From Streptomyces spinoverrucosus (GTDB lineage: Bacteria; Actinomycetota; Actinomycetes; Streptomycetales; Streptomycetaceae), in assembly GCF_006539505.1 (NCBI RefSeq), contig NZ_BJND01000040.1, positions 1 through 64,000 on the forward strand: a stretch of 64,000 nt of DNA, written 5' to 3'. The position numbers were made by a program, and so were the translations under genes. Numbering within the stretch: the first letter of the stretch is position 1; each line of letters starts with the position of its first letter. The notes under the pieces were generated by a model. The model was given only the letters and a program-made list of their open reading frames with translations. It made no database searches and was not told the origin of the DNA. Below are positions 1-7,751 of this stretch, one piece after another.

Positions 1-39
1 GTCGGACGCTCCGGCCCGCTGGGGCGCTCGCTCCCGGTC

Positions 40-140
40 GTCAGGCGGTCAAAGGTCTCTGAGGGGGCGCTCGCCTCCCGGTGGTCAGGCGGTCAGGGGG
101 CGCGCTTGGAGGGGATCACCTCCAAGCCGTCAGGCGGTCA
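40..140. repeat. Short direct repeats at the window edge
   Basis: The 12-bp word GTCAGGCGGTCA occurs at 40-51, 84-95 and 129-140, a period of about 45 bp, with partly conserved flanks. It lies downstream of the thiolase-like gene on the minus strand and holds no coding potential that I trust. Its function is unknown; it may be slippage-generated spacer DNA. Confidence 0.6.
104..127 (-). terminator. Hairpin downstream of the hydratase-aldolase operon
   Basis: A perfect 9-bp stem, GCTTGGAGG (104-112) with CCTCCAAGC (119-127), encloses a 6-base loop. It lies 22 bp beyond the last gene of the minus-strand operon. There is no clear U-tract, as is common for Streptomyces terminators. Confidence 0.55.
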
Positions 141-148
141 AGGGTCTC

Positions 149-1297
149 TCATCGGGCGTCATCCCCCGCCGTCAGCACCAGCCCCGACGTCGGCACGCCC
201 GTCCCCGCCGTCACCAGCACCCGCTCCGCCCCGGGCACCTGGTTCACGGACGTGCCGCGCAGCTGTCGTACCGCCTCCGCGATCCCGTTCATGCCGTGCA
301 GGTACGCCTCCCCGAGCTGCCCCCCGTGCGTGTTCAGCGGCAGCCGCTCCTCGGCGACAAAACCGGCCGCCTCACCGCGCCCGCAGAACCCGTACTCCTC
401 GAGTTGCAGGAGCACGAAGGGAGTGAAGTGGTCGTACAGGATCCCCACGTCGATGTCGGCCGGACCGCACCCCGCCGTCCGCCACAGCTGCCGCGCCACC
501 ACCGCCGCCTCCGGCAGCCCGGTCAGATCACCGGCGTAGAAGCTCGTCATCTGCTCCTGCCCCCGGCCCGCGCCCTGCGCGGCCGCCGCGATCACGGCCG
601 GAGTGTGCGGCAGGTCCCGGGCGCGTTCGAGCGAGGTGACGACGATGGCCTGGCCGCCGTCCGTCTCCTGGCAGCAGTCCAGCAGCCGCAGCGGCTCGGC
701 GATCCAGCGGGAGGCGGCATGGTCGGCGAGTGTGATCGGGCGGCCGTGGAAGTACGCCGCCGGGTTGGCCGCGGCGTACCGGCGGGCGGTGACGGCGACC
801 GGCCCGAAGGCCTCCTCGGGAGTCAGACCGTAGGTGTGCAGATACCGCTGGGCCGCCATCGCCACCCACGACGCGGGCGTCAACAGCCCGAACGGCATCA
901 CCCAGCCCAGTGCCACGCCCTCCGCCGACGGCTCCCGATGCCGGACGCCGGAACCGAAGCGCCGCCCCGAACGTTCATTGAACGCGCGATAGCAGACCAC
1001 CACCTCCGCCGCCCCGGTCGCCACCGCCAACGCCGCCTGCTGCACGGTCGCGCACGCCGCGCCGCCGCCGTAGTGGACGCGGGAGAAGAAGGACAGCTCG
1101 CCGATGCCGCACGCCCGGGCGACGGTGATCTCCGGGTTGGTGTCCATGGTGAAGGTCACCATGCCGTCCACGTCGTCCGGCGTCAGCCCGGCGTCGTCGA
1201 GCGCCGCCCGCACGGCCTCGACGGCCAGACGCAGTTCGCTGCGCCCGGAGTCCTTGGAGAAGTCGGTGGCGCCGATCCCGGCGATCGCCGCCCTCAT
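149..1297 (-). CDS. Thiolase-fold lipid-transfer protein, Ltp2-like aldolase
   Basis: The 382-residue protein has the thiolase-superfamily fold of the lipid-transfer (SCP-x/Ltp) group. In actinobacterial steroid side-chain degradation, Ltp2 performs a retro-aldol cleavage of a hydroxyacyl-CoA made by the ChsH1-ChsH2 hydratase. Tyr288 (LYDHFTP) and Tyr332 (GEAYLHG) lie in the segments where the catalytic tyrosines of Ltp2 are expected; that assignment is inference. Its ATG overlaps the stop of the MaoC gene by 4 bp (ATGA), and both partner proteins are encoded immediately upstream, so this is a three-gene translationally coupled unit. The natural substrate (steroid or another branched acyl-CoA) cannot be read from the sequence. 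Confidence 0.85.
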   Translation of the reverse strand: MRAAIAGIGATDFSKDSGRSELRLAVEAVRAALDDAGLTPDDVDGMVTFTMDTNPEITVARACGIGELSFFSRVHYGGGAACATVQQAALAVATGAAEVVVCYRAFNERSGRRFGSGVRHREPSAEGVALGWVMPFGLLTPASWVAMAAQRYLHTYGLTPEEAFGPVAVTARRYAAANPAAYFHGRPITLADHAASRWIAEPLRLLDCCQETDGGQAIVVTSLERARDLPHTPAVIAAAAQGAGRGQEQMTSFYAGDLTGLPEAAVVARQLWRTAGCGPADIDVGILYDHFTPFVLLQLEEYGFCGRGEAAGFVAEERLPLNTHGGQLGEAYLHGMNGIAEAVRQLRGTSVNQVPGAERVLVTAGTGVPTSGLVLTAGDDAR

Positions 1298-1704
1298 GAG
1301 GTGCCCCTGGCCGAGGTGCCCCCGGCGGGCAGCGTGAGGGTCACCGTGCCGGTGACATGCCGGCCGATGCCGTTGTCGCCGGTCACCCGGACCACGGCCG
1401 TCGGTCCGTCGATCGCCTCGATGCGGCCGGTCAGCACCATGGTGTCGCCGGGGTAGTTGGGCGCGCCGAGCCGGATGGCGACCTTGCGCAGGACGGCGGT
1501 GGGGCCGAAGTGGTCGGTGATGTAGCGGCCGACCAGGCCGTTGGTGGTCAGGATGTTCATGAAGATGTCCGGGGAGCCCTTCTGCCGGGCGACTTCCGGG
1601 TCGTGGTGCACGTCCTGGTAGTCCCGCGAGGCGATCGCCCCGGCCACGATCAGCGTGCGGGTGACCTCGATCTCCAGCACCGGCAGCTCGTCACCCACGT
1701 TCAC
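1294..1704 (-). CDS. MaoC-like hydratase subunit (ChsH1-like)
   Basis: This 136-residue protein is a single hot-dog-fold MaoC domain with the typical YQDVHHDPEVAR segment near residue 25 that carries the hydratase Asp/His dyad. I start it at the GTG at 1704 because a GAGGAGG ribosome site precedes it and the GTGA overlap with the upstream stop is exact; a longer open frame upstream is only an overlap with the previous gene. Single MaoC proteins of this type pair with a second, degenerate MaoC domain, here the N-terminal half of the upstream gene. The expected reaction is hydration of an enoyl-CoA before aldol cleavage by the downstream Ltp2-like protein. Confidence 0.85.
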   Translation of the reverse strand: MNVGDELPVLEIEVTRTLIVAGAIASRDYQDVHHDPEVARQKGSPDIFMNILTTNGLVGRYITDHFGPTAVLRKVAIRLGAPNYPGDTMVLTGRIEAIDGPTAVVRVTGDNGIGRHVTGTVTLTLPAGGTSARGTS

Positions 1705-2633
1705 GACAGCCCTCCTCGAAACAGCTCTCCTCGGAACACGGGCAGCACCAACTCGTCGTCGTACCGCCGGAACTCCAGCCGCACCGGCATCCCGATGCGC
1801 ACCTTGTCGTACGGCACCCCGACCACGTTGCTGACGATCCGCACGCCCTCCACCAGCTCGATCAGGCCGACGGCGTAGGGAGGGTCGAAGGCCGGGAAGG
1901 GCGGATGGTGCATGACGACGTACGAATGGACCGTGCCGTCCCCGGCCGCGCGGACGGTGTCCCAGTCCAGGCCGCCGCACGCGTCGCAGCCGGGGAGCCA
2001 GGGGAAGCGCAGGGTGCGGCAGTCGGCGCAGCGCTGGATCAGCAGCTCGTGCCGCTGGACGCCCTCCCAGAAACCGGCGTTGTCACGGTTGACGACGGGG
2101 CGGGGCCGGGTGTCGGCCGGGGCCTTCTTCCGGCGGGCGGGGGCGTACTTGAGGATGCGGAAGCGGTGCGTACCGGCGAGTTCGCCACCGGCGTGGATGC
2201 GGGTGCGGGTGGTGACGAAGTAGCCGGTGCCGAGCTTGGTGGTCTTCCTCACCGACACCGACTCGATCACCGTGTCGAAGGTGATCTCGTCGCCGGGGCG
2301 CAGGGGGCGCAGATACTCCTGCTCGCAGTCGGTGGCGACGACCGAGGTACAGCCGGCCTCGTCGAGGAGGCCGAGGAGTTCGTCGTACGCCGGTGTCCGC
2401 GTCGTATGGCCTGCGAGTCCTCCCATCGTCCAGGCCTGGAGCATGGTGGGCGGGGCGATGGCGCCGGGGCCGGTGTAGGCCGGGTTGGTGTCGCCGAGGG
2501 CCTCGCACCAGTGGCGGATCATGGGCAGGTTGACGGGGTCCTTGCCGGTGCCGGCGAGGGTGGCGGGGCGGCCCTCGTAGGCCTTGAGGCGCGCGAAGAG
2601 GTCGTCGTCGCCGGTGCGATCCATGCCGTCCAT
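1701..2633 (-). CDS. MaoC/DUF35 fusion protein (ChsH2-like)
   Basis: The 310-residue protein joins an N-terminal MaoC-like (FAS1-type dehydratase) domain, about residues 10-165, to a C-terminal DUF35 domain. The DUF35 part has a zinc ribbon (CADC, then CDACG ten residues later) followed by an OB fold. This is the architecture of ChsH2, whose DUF35 domain docks the Ltp2 aldolase in Mycobacterium and Thermomonospora. It is the first gene of the three-gene operon, and the overlaps with the next two genes suggest a stoichiometric complex. A palindromic operator candidate lies just upstream (2664-2680). Confidence 0.85.
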   Translation of the reverse strand: MDGMDRTGDDDLFARLKAYEGRPATLAGTGKDPVNLPMIRHWCEALGDTNPAYTGPGAIAPPTMLQAWTMGGLAGHTTRTPAYDELLGLLDEAGCTSVVATDCEQEYLRPLRPGDEITFDTVIESVSVRKTTKLGTGYFVTTRTRIHAGGELAGTHRFRILKYAPARRKKAPADTRPRPVVNRDNAGFWEGVQRHELLIQRCADCRTLRFPWLPGCDACGGLDWDTVRAAGDGTVHSYVVMHHPPFPAFDPPYAVGLIELVEGVRIVSNVVGVPYDKVRIGMPVRLEFRRYDDELVLPVFRGELFRGGLS

Positions 2634-2663
2634 GGCCGTCGTACCCCCTTCCCTCGGGCAGCT

Positions 2664-2680
2664 TCTGACTGTCCGTCAGA
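2664..2680 (-). promoter_or_regulatory. 17-bp palindromic operator candidate
   Basis: TCTGAC (2664-2669) and GTCAGA (2675-2680) form a perfect 6-bp inverted repeat around TGTCC, 31 bp upstream of the ChsH2-like start codon. Spacing and size fit a TetR-family operator such as those controlling acyl-CoA catabolism in actinobacteria. No regulator gene is adjacent, so its ligand is unknown. Confidence 0.5.
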
Positions 2681-2711
2681 TAACCACTGCCTGTCAAGGC
2701 CGGTACCCACC

Positions 2712-2776
2712 GATGAAACGCCCGCCCGATGAAACACCTGCCCGACGGAAGCACCTGTCCGCTGAAACGCCTGCGC
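2712..2776. repeat. Four tandem ~16-bp repeats
   Basis: Four imperfect units lie at 2712-2727, 2728-2743, 2744-2760 and 2761-2776. The first two read GATGAAACGCCCGCCC and GATGAAACACCTGCCC, and the last two diverge by a few bases. They fill the spacer between the operon promoter and the terminator of the neighbouring secreted-protein gene. Confidence 0.7.
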
Positions 2777-2845
2777 GGCGGCGCCGAAGCACCGCCGCGC
2801 GGACTGACCTTGTTCACCCCACTGAGCACACCCCACACGGAAGTC

Positions 2846-2877
2846 GAGGGGGCCGGCGCCGGTGCGCCGACCCCCTC
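2846..2877 (-). terminator. Strong GC hairpin after the secreted protein gene
   Basis: GAGGGGG (2846-2852) pairs with CCCCCTC (2871-2877), and the inner CGGCGC/GCGCCG extends the stem around a CGGT loop. It begins 3 bp past the stop codon of the minus-strand gene. Confidence 0.75.
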
Positions 2878-2880
2878 AAA

Positions 2881-3204
2881 TCACCACCAGGGGTAGAAGT
2901 TGACGGCGACGTTCTCGTTGCCCTGCTGGAGGGCCGTGTACGCCGAGTCGTCGACCTGCGCGGTGTTGCTCTGGTTCGAGGCGCCGGCGCCGACCGCCTG
3001 CTGCTGGGTGGTGGACGAGTTGCCGCTGTTGTCGTCGCCGACACCGCTGCCGATGATGCCCGCGAACGCGTTGGTGACGGAGGCGGTCGATCCGTTGTCC
3101 GCGAAGGAGCCGTTGTCCGCCGTCGCAACACCGGCGAAGAGGGCGGCTGCGAGCGGAAGGGCGGAGACTGCGGCGACAACGCGGGCGGTACGGATACTTG
3201 CCAT
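2881..3204 (-). CDS. Small secreted Asn/Gln/Ser-rich protein
   Basis: The 107-residue product has a clean signal peptide (MASIRTARVVAAVSALPLAA, cleavage near VATA-DNG at about residue 29). The mature part of under 80 residues is rich in Asn, Ser, Gln and Gly, has no Cys, and ends in an aromatic tail (NFYPWW). The start at 3204 is fixed by GGAGGAAG about 5 bases upstream. It is neither a chaplin nor a rodlin by sequence. The composition suggests a cell-surface or extracellular role, but I recognise no family with a known function. Confidence 0.75.
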   Translation of the reverse strand: MASIRTARVVAAVSALPLAAALFAGVATADNGSFADNGSTASVTNAFAGIIGSGVGDDNSGNSSTTQQQAVGAGASNQSNTAQVDDSAYTALQQGNENVAVNFYPWW

Positions 3205-3564
3205 GTTTGCTTCCTCCAGTAGCAAATACGCCCGGCCGGACGGCCGTGAGCGTGAAGTACTGCGTGGACCAGGGCAGTTGGCCGACCGCCCCGGCGGTGT
3301 GAGCACGACGTCGCGTGATCAGAATTGCCCACCGAATCCCCGGCGAACCATCCCGGAAGGCGCTATTCGCCCTCAAGCGTGATGACAAGTCGATAAACCC
3401 CCTAGGTCACGCTGACCCCTCACTTCAGGACACACAGGACGCCTCGCCCCCAAGCGGCACAAGGGATGAAGCGTTCCGCCAACCTTCCGGACAATCCCCT
3501 GCCCCCCGGCGCGGCGCGCGCTCCCCCTCTTCCCTTCTTCGAACACTCGTACGAAAATAAATCC

Positions 3565-4428
3565 ATGGCCACCATCGACCGGCAGGCCACGACGCTGGCC
3601 CTCGCACACGCCCTGTCAGCCGCCGAGCGCGGCCTGGCCGTCATCCCCCTCTCCCGGACCAAACTCCCGGCCCTCCGTTCCCCCCACCACGCCGACCCGA
3701 CGGCCCCCGCCTGCCACGGTGAGTGCGGCCGCTTCGGACACGGCGTGTACGACGCCTCGACCGACCCGCGCCGAATCCGCGAACTCTTCGCCGCCGCCCC
3801 CTGGGCCACCGGCTACGGCATCGCCTGCGGCCTGCCCCCACACCACCTCATCGGCATCGACCTGGACACCAAGTCGGGTACGGACTCCTCGGCCGCCCTG
3901 CGCGAACTGGCGCTGCGGCACCTGTTCACGATCCCCGAGACGGTGGTCGTCCTCACCCCCAGCGGCGGCCGCCACCTGTGGCTGACCGGACCGCCGGACG
4001 TGGCCGTCCCCAACTCGGCCGGCCGCCTCGCCCCCGGCATCGACATCCGCGGCGCCGGCGGCTACCTCGTCGGCCCCGGCTCCCGCACCGACCACGGGGT
4101 CTACGGCACGGCACCAGGCACGGCCCACCTGGCCCCGGCCCCCTGCCCACCGGCCCTACTGCGCCTCCTGCTCCCCCCACCGCGCACGCCGTCCACACCG
4201 AGTGGCCGGACCGCCGGCCACGGCCAAGGCCTCGTCCAGTTCGTCCTCGCGGCACACGAGGGCCAACGCAACACCCGCCTCTTCTGGGCAGCCTGCCGCG
4301 CCTACGAAAACGGCCTGACCCCCGACCTGATCCCGGCCCTCCTCGAGGCGGCCCTCGGGACGGGGCTCACCGAACGGGAGGCCCGAGCGACGATCGCGTC
4401 GGCGGCACGGCTGACGGGGCGGCCGTGA
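3565..4428 (+). CDS. Bifunctional primase/polymerase N-terminal domain protein
   Basis: The 287-residue protein matches the Prim-Pol (archaeo-eukaryotic primase) N-terminal domain. It shows GLAVIPLSRTKLPA near the start, then the acidic strand IGIDLDTKSG and the downstream PSGGRHLWL and GIDIRGAGGYLVGPGS segments. In plasmids and phages this domain is joined to a helicase; here it stands alone. I chose the ATG at 3565 because conserved similarity to the family begins there; an upstream in-frame ATG at 3466 gives a Pro-rich leader. Such stand-alone proteins are common in Streptomyces chromosomes and their role is unknown. A second member lies at 11362-12027. Confidence 0.75.
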   Translation: MATIDRQATTLALAHALSAAERGLAVIPLSRTKLPALRSPHHADPTAPACHGECGRFGHGVYDASTDPRRIRELFAAAPWATGYGIACGLPPHHLIGIDLDTKSGTDSSAALRELALRHLFTIPETVVVLTPSGGRHLWLTGPPDVAVPNSAGRLAPGIDIRGAGGYLVGPGSRTDHGVYGTAPGTAHLAPAPCPPALLRLLLPPPRTPSTPSGRTAGHGQGLVQFVLAAHEGQRNTRLFWAACRAYENGLTPDLIPALLEAALGTGLTEREARATIASAARLTGRP

Positions 4429-4730
4429 AACGCCCATGATCAGGCCGGTGGGTTCGGGCCGGTGGAGGCGCTGCCGGCGGTGGGGTGCGTGGGGGGGGCG
4501 TTCCACTCCACGGCGGTGGACGAGGCTCATGACCCGGTCCTGTGGCAAGACCTGTGAGCACGCAGACGAGCACGTTGATCGACATGGAGATGTGCTCCAC
4601 CGTTGCACCGTCGGAGTAGGCGCAGTCGCTGCGAAGAGGCGCCATTGGCAGCTCCCGCCCAAAGCCGCTCCGCCGACCGCGCTGTAATGTCAGCGCCCCC
4701 AGATCACCCGCTTCGAAACGCGAGTCTGCC

Positions 4731-5021
4731 GTGTCCATACGTGAGACCTTCACCGACCTGTTCAAGCGCACGACGAAGACTGCTGCGGGCGCGTCATTCG
4801 CAGTAGAACAGCTCTGCCAGTGCTCTCCGGCTTGGCCTGGTCTGGAGACGACAGCGAACGGCTACGTGCTCCCCGCCGAGGCGTCCAGTCACTACAGCGT
4901 TCTGACCAACCCCGAGATAGGACCGTTTGTCGCACGCTGCACCGGCTGTCGGGCCCGGTACCCCCGCCCGTGGGTGATCCCGCCAGGCGCCCCCATGCCG
5001 TTCGATTGGGCCCAGGAGTGA
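4731..5021 (+). CDS. Small hypothetical protein with CxxC motif
   Basis: This 96-residue frame starts at GTG (SIRETFTDLFKRTTK). It contains QLCQCSP and a later RCTGCRARYPRPW segment, so two CxC/CxxC pairs could bind a metal. No strong ribosome site precedes the start. GC at third positions is only moderate. The preceding ~300 bp (4429-4730) hold no gene I can support. I treat it as a plausible orphan gene, possibly left from an element next to the tRNA. Confidence 0.4.
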   Translation: MSIRETFTDLFKRTTKTAAGASFAVEQLCQCSPAWPGLETTANGYVLPAEASSHYSVLTNPEIGPFVARCTGCRARYPRPWVIPPGAPMPFDWAQE

Positions 5022-5105
5022 GAAGCGACGCGTGCCCCTCGCGTGCCCGATCGCCCGGGAACTCACAGGGAATCGCAGTGCTCTACGGTACTCGGACATG
5101 AACAA

Positions 5106-5134
5106 GCCCCCGACCTCAATCCCAGGTCAGGGGC
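5106..5134 (-). terminator. Hairpin downstream of tRNA-Ser
   Basis: On the minus strand GCCCCTGACCT pairs, with one mismatch, with AGGTCGGGGGC about 11 bp beyond the tRNA 3' end. This fits termination of the tRNA transcript. Confidence 0.65.
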
Positions 5135-5144
5135 CGTTCACCTG

Positions 5145-5229
5145 CGGTGGGTGTGGGATTTGAACCCACGGTGGCTCGCGCCACGACGGTTTTCAAGACC
5201 GTTCCCTTAGGCCGCTCGGGCAACCCACC
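5145..5229 (-). tRNA. tRNA-Ser (UGA)
   Basis: The acceptor arms GGTGGGT (minus strand, from 5229) and ACCCACC pair fully. The anticodon loop is CTTGAAA, giving anticodon TGA, and the T-loop GGTTCAAATCC is canonical. A long variable arm (GTGGCGCGAGCCAC) marks a class II serine tRNA. No CCA is encoded. A decayed gene lies directly upstream. Confidence 0.95.
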
Positions 5230-5279
5230 TCCGCCCCGCCACCTGTGGCGGAGCGGATACAGCGTACCGGCCCCACGCG

Positions 5280-5905
5280 TCAGCCGTGCGAGCGCCGGGA
5301 TTCCCGCACGGCGTGGGCACTGGTGATCGCGGCCGCGAACCACAGCAAGGCCGAGCTGAGGGCGAGCCGACTCTCCACATGAGCTGCGGCGGCCGCCGCG
5401 TAAACGGCGATGGCCACCCCGGCACGGCTGCGATCGAGGGCACGTCCCGCCACGGCCGCACGATCGACGTCCGCCCCACAAGGAGCCGGATCGCGACGGC
5501 CCGGGCGGCAGGGCCCAGCTGGCCATCGCGACGAGCGCTCCGTTGTTCGCGATCTTCTTCGTCTCGCCCTTGTTGAAGTAGGCGGCCTCGACGGTCTGGA
5601 CGATGTCGTCGCCGTCCAGCCTGTAACTGGTCGGCACGGGCGCGCCGTTGGCGTCCTTTGCCCAGGGCGCCTCCACCGTACCGAGCGTGACGTGCACGCC
5701 TTCCGCGGTCTCCTTGGTGATCTCGAACCCCCCTTCCCCGTCCTCCGCGATCTGCGCGCCCTGCGGCAGGTCGAGCCCGAAGCGCTGCTGCGCAGGCAAG
5801 CAGGAGGCTCAGGGAACCGCTTCCCTCGCTGGTGGCGGTGACAGAGCCAGTCGCCTGGTTCGGGGCGCTGACCGTCACCACGCCGTCCTCGGTTTCGGTC
5901 ACGGC
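5280..5905 (-). pseudogene. Decayed secreted-protein gene next to tRNA-Ser
   Basis: Three minus-strand reading frames hold consecutive fragments of what look like one or two genes. The first (5905 to about 5800) reads VTETEDGVVTVSAPNQATGS. The second (about 5800-5490) continues with RFGLDLPQGAQIAEDGEGGF and later APWAKDANGAPVPTSYRLDG, matching a Streptomyces secreted-protein family in register. The third (about 5480-5280, ending in a stop at 5280) reads ADVDRAAVAGRALDRSRAGV and looks membrane-like. The break near 5800 is a frameshift, and nothing upstream provides an intact start and signal peptide. The location beside a tRNA suggests debris of an integrated element. Confidence 0.6.
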
Positions 5906-5982
5906 CTGTGCCGGCGTACCCGTCCCGTGCCCGCTTGGTCAAGATCAACCTCAGCAGGCCAACCGGGACAGACCGCATGCCG

Positions 5983-6013
5983 AAGGGGTGCCCCTCCCTG
6001 AGGGACACCCCTT
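5983..6013 (-). terminator. Terminator of the HtrA-like protease gene
   Basis: AAGGGGTG (5983-5990) pairs with CACCCCTT (6006-6013) with further GC pairing inside. The hairpin sits about 19 bp past the protease stop codon on the minus strand. Confidence 0.75.
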
Positions 6014-6031
6014 GAGGCCAGGCCCGTGAGG

Positions 6032-7513
6032 TCAGCTGTCGCCCACCCGGGAACCCAGGGTGACCTCGACCGTGTTGGTCTTGCCGTCGCGTTCGTAGGT
6101 GATCATGACCTTGTCGCCGGGCTTGTGGGTCCAGATCTCGCCGATCAGGGTCGGGCCGCTGTCGATCACCGTGTCGTCGAGCTTGGTGATGACGTCGCCG
6201 GGCTTCAGGCCGGCCTTGTCGGCGGGGCCGCCCGCCTCGACCGGATCCGTGCCGCCCGCGCCCGTGTCGGTGATCTTCGCGCCGTCGCTGGTGTCCTCCA
6301 GGGAGACGGACGCGCCGATCTTCGCGTACACCGGCTTACCGTTCTTGATCAGCTCCTGGGCGACGTACTTCGCCTGGTTGATCGGGATGGCGAAGCCCAG
6401 GCCGATGGAGCCGGACTGGCCGGTGCCGAAGCCGCCGTTGCTGCTGGACTGGATCGCGGAGTTGATGCCGATGACATTGCCCTTGGCGTCCAGCAGCGGG
6501 CCGCCGGAGTTGCCGGGGTTGATGGAGGCGTCGGTCTGCAGGGCGCTCATGTACGACGCCTGGCTGCCGGTGCCGTCGCTGGAGGCCACCGGGCGGTTCT
6601 TGGCGCTGATGATGCCTGTCGTGACCGTGTCCGAGAGGCCGAAGGGAGCGCCGATCGCGATCGTGGCGTCACCGACGGCCACCTTGTCGGAGTCGCCGAG
6701 GGTGAGCGGCTTCAGGCCAGAGGGCGCGTTCTTGAGCTTGATCACCGCCACGTCGTAGCCCTGCGCGTTGCCGACGACCTCGGCGTCGTACTTCTTGCCG
6801 TCCGGGAACGTGGCCGTCAGCTGGCCGCCGTCGACCGCGTCCGCCACCACGTGGTTGTTGGTGACGATGTGGCCCTCGGTGTCGAAGACAAAGCCCGTGC
6901 CCGTGCCGCCCTCGCCGCTGCTGCTCTCGGCCTCGATCGTGACCGTGCTCGGCAAGGCCTTGGCGGTCACCGCGGCGACCGTACCGGCATCGCGCTTGAA
7001 GTCGCCGCCGCTGTCCGGGGCGGAGACGGTGGTGGAGCTGGTGTCGTCGTTCCTGGCCAATGTGTAGCCGAGACCGCCGCCCAGGCCGCCCGCGACCAGC
7101 GCGGCCACCAGGACCGCCGCGAGCAGACCACCGCGCCGGCCGCCGGGCTTCGGCGCGGGCTGAGCGTACGAGGTTCCCCAGCCGGAGCCGTCACCCGCTC
7201 CGCCGGTGCCCTGGTCGGGGTACGCGTGCGTAGGCGGCGGGGGCGGCCAGCCGCCCTCGGGCGCGGTGTTCGGGGAGCCGCCCTGAGGGGTCGCCGACGC
7301 GTACACCGGTGCACCGGGGGCGTGCGGCGGCTGCTCCGGTGCGCCGGGGGCGCCCGGAGGTGTGACGGGCATCGGTGTCGTCGGCGCGTCGGCCTCGGGG
7401 GCGTGGGCGGGCGCGGGTGCGGGCTGCCGCGGGGAGGCTGCGGGGGTGTCCACCGGCACAGGAGGTGCGGACGGGGCCGGGGGTACCGCAGTGCCCTCGT
7501 TCTCGGTGCTCAC
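6032..7513 (-). CDS. Membrane-anchored HtrA/DegP-type serine protease
   Basis: The 493-residue protein has a Pro/Ala-rich cytoplasmic leader (1-125), one membrane span (about 129-151), a trypsin-like domain (about 180-380) and a C-terminal PDZ domain (about 395-485). The catalytic triad is visible: His221 (NNHVVA), Asp254 (YDVAVIKL) and Ser336 (GNSGGPL). The GTG start at 7513 has GAGGAG upstream. Family members act on the outer face of the membrane in envelope quality control. The Pro-rich leader is typical of the actinobacterial PepD/HtrA group. No two-component genes are adjacent here. Confidence 0.92.
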   Translation of the reverse strand: MSTENEGTAVPPAPSAPPVPVDTPAASPRQPAPAPAHAPEADAPTTPMPVTPPGAPGAPEQPPHAPGAPVYASATPQGGSPNTAPEGGWPPPPPTHAYPDQGTGGAGDGSGWGTSYAQPAPKPGGRRGGLLAAVLVAALVAGGLGGGLGYTLARNDDTSSTTVSAPDSGGDFKRDAGTVAAVTAKALPSTVTIEAESSSGEGGTGTGFVFDTEGHIVTNNHVVADAVDGGQLTATFPDGKKYDAEVVGNAQGYDVAVIKLKNAPSGLKPLTLGDSDKVAVGDATIAIGAPFGLSDTVTTGIISAKNRPVASSDGTGSQASYMSALQTDASINPGNSGGPLLDAKGNVIGINSAIQSSSNGGFGTGQSGSIGLGFAIPINQAKYVAQELIKNGKPVYAKIGASVSLEDTSDGAKITDTGAGGTDPVEAGGPADKAGLKPGDVITKLDDTVIDSGPTLIGEIWTHKPGDKVMITYERDGKTNTVEVTLGSRVGDS

Positions 7514-7751
7514 AGCTTTTCTCCTCGGTCCACTGCTGTTCGGTCAGGCGGCGATGCGCTGCGCCTGTGCTCGCTTGTGAATTTTGTATGCCGTCAGCTT
7601 TTCCCACAGGACGTCAGGGCACCATAAGCGGTAGCTGTGGGAGTCCGACTCACCTTTACATAGGACCAGTCCGACTAAAAGTGCGCATTCCCACCGCGGC
7701 CGAACCACCTCCGCCCCCACGGCTACCCCGCCCCGGTGGCACCATGACGCG
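7514..7751. promoter_or_regulatory. Divergent promoter region, htrA-like / GDPD
   Basis: This 238-bp spacer separates two divergent genes. It contains a 9-bp direct repeat AGTCCGACT at 7642-7650 and 7668-7676, 26 bp apart, flanking an A/T-richer CACCTTTACATAGG core. These are candidate regulator sites; I could not assign them to a known box. Confidence 0.35.

Noticed and set aside
4367..4771. Minus-strand frame of 134 codons
   Set aside because: One stretch looks protein-like, but it overlaps the primase-like gene end, ends in Pro-rich shadow sequence and has no ribosome site I trust.
7642..7676. Possible PHO box upstream of the GDPD gene
   Set aside because: The direct repeats AGTCCGACT do not match the GTTCACC-type PhoP repeat well enough, and the enzyme lacks the signal peptide of Pho-controlled GlpQ.
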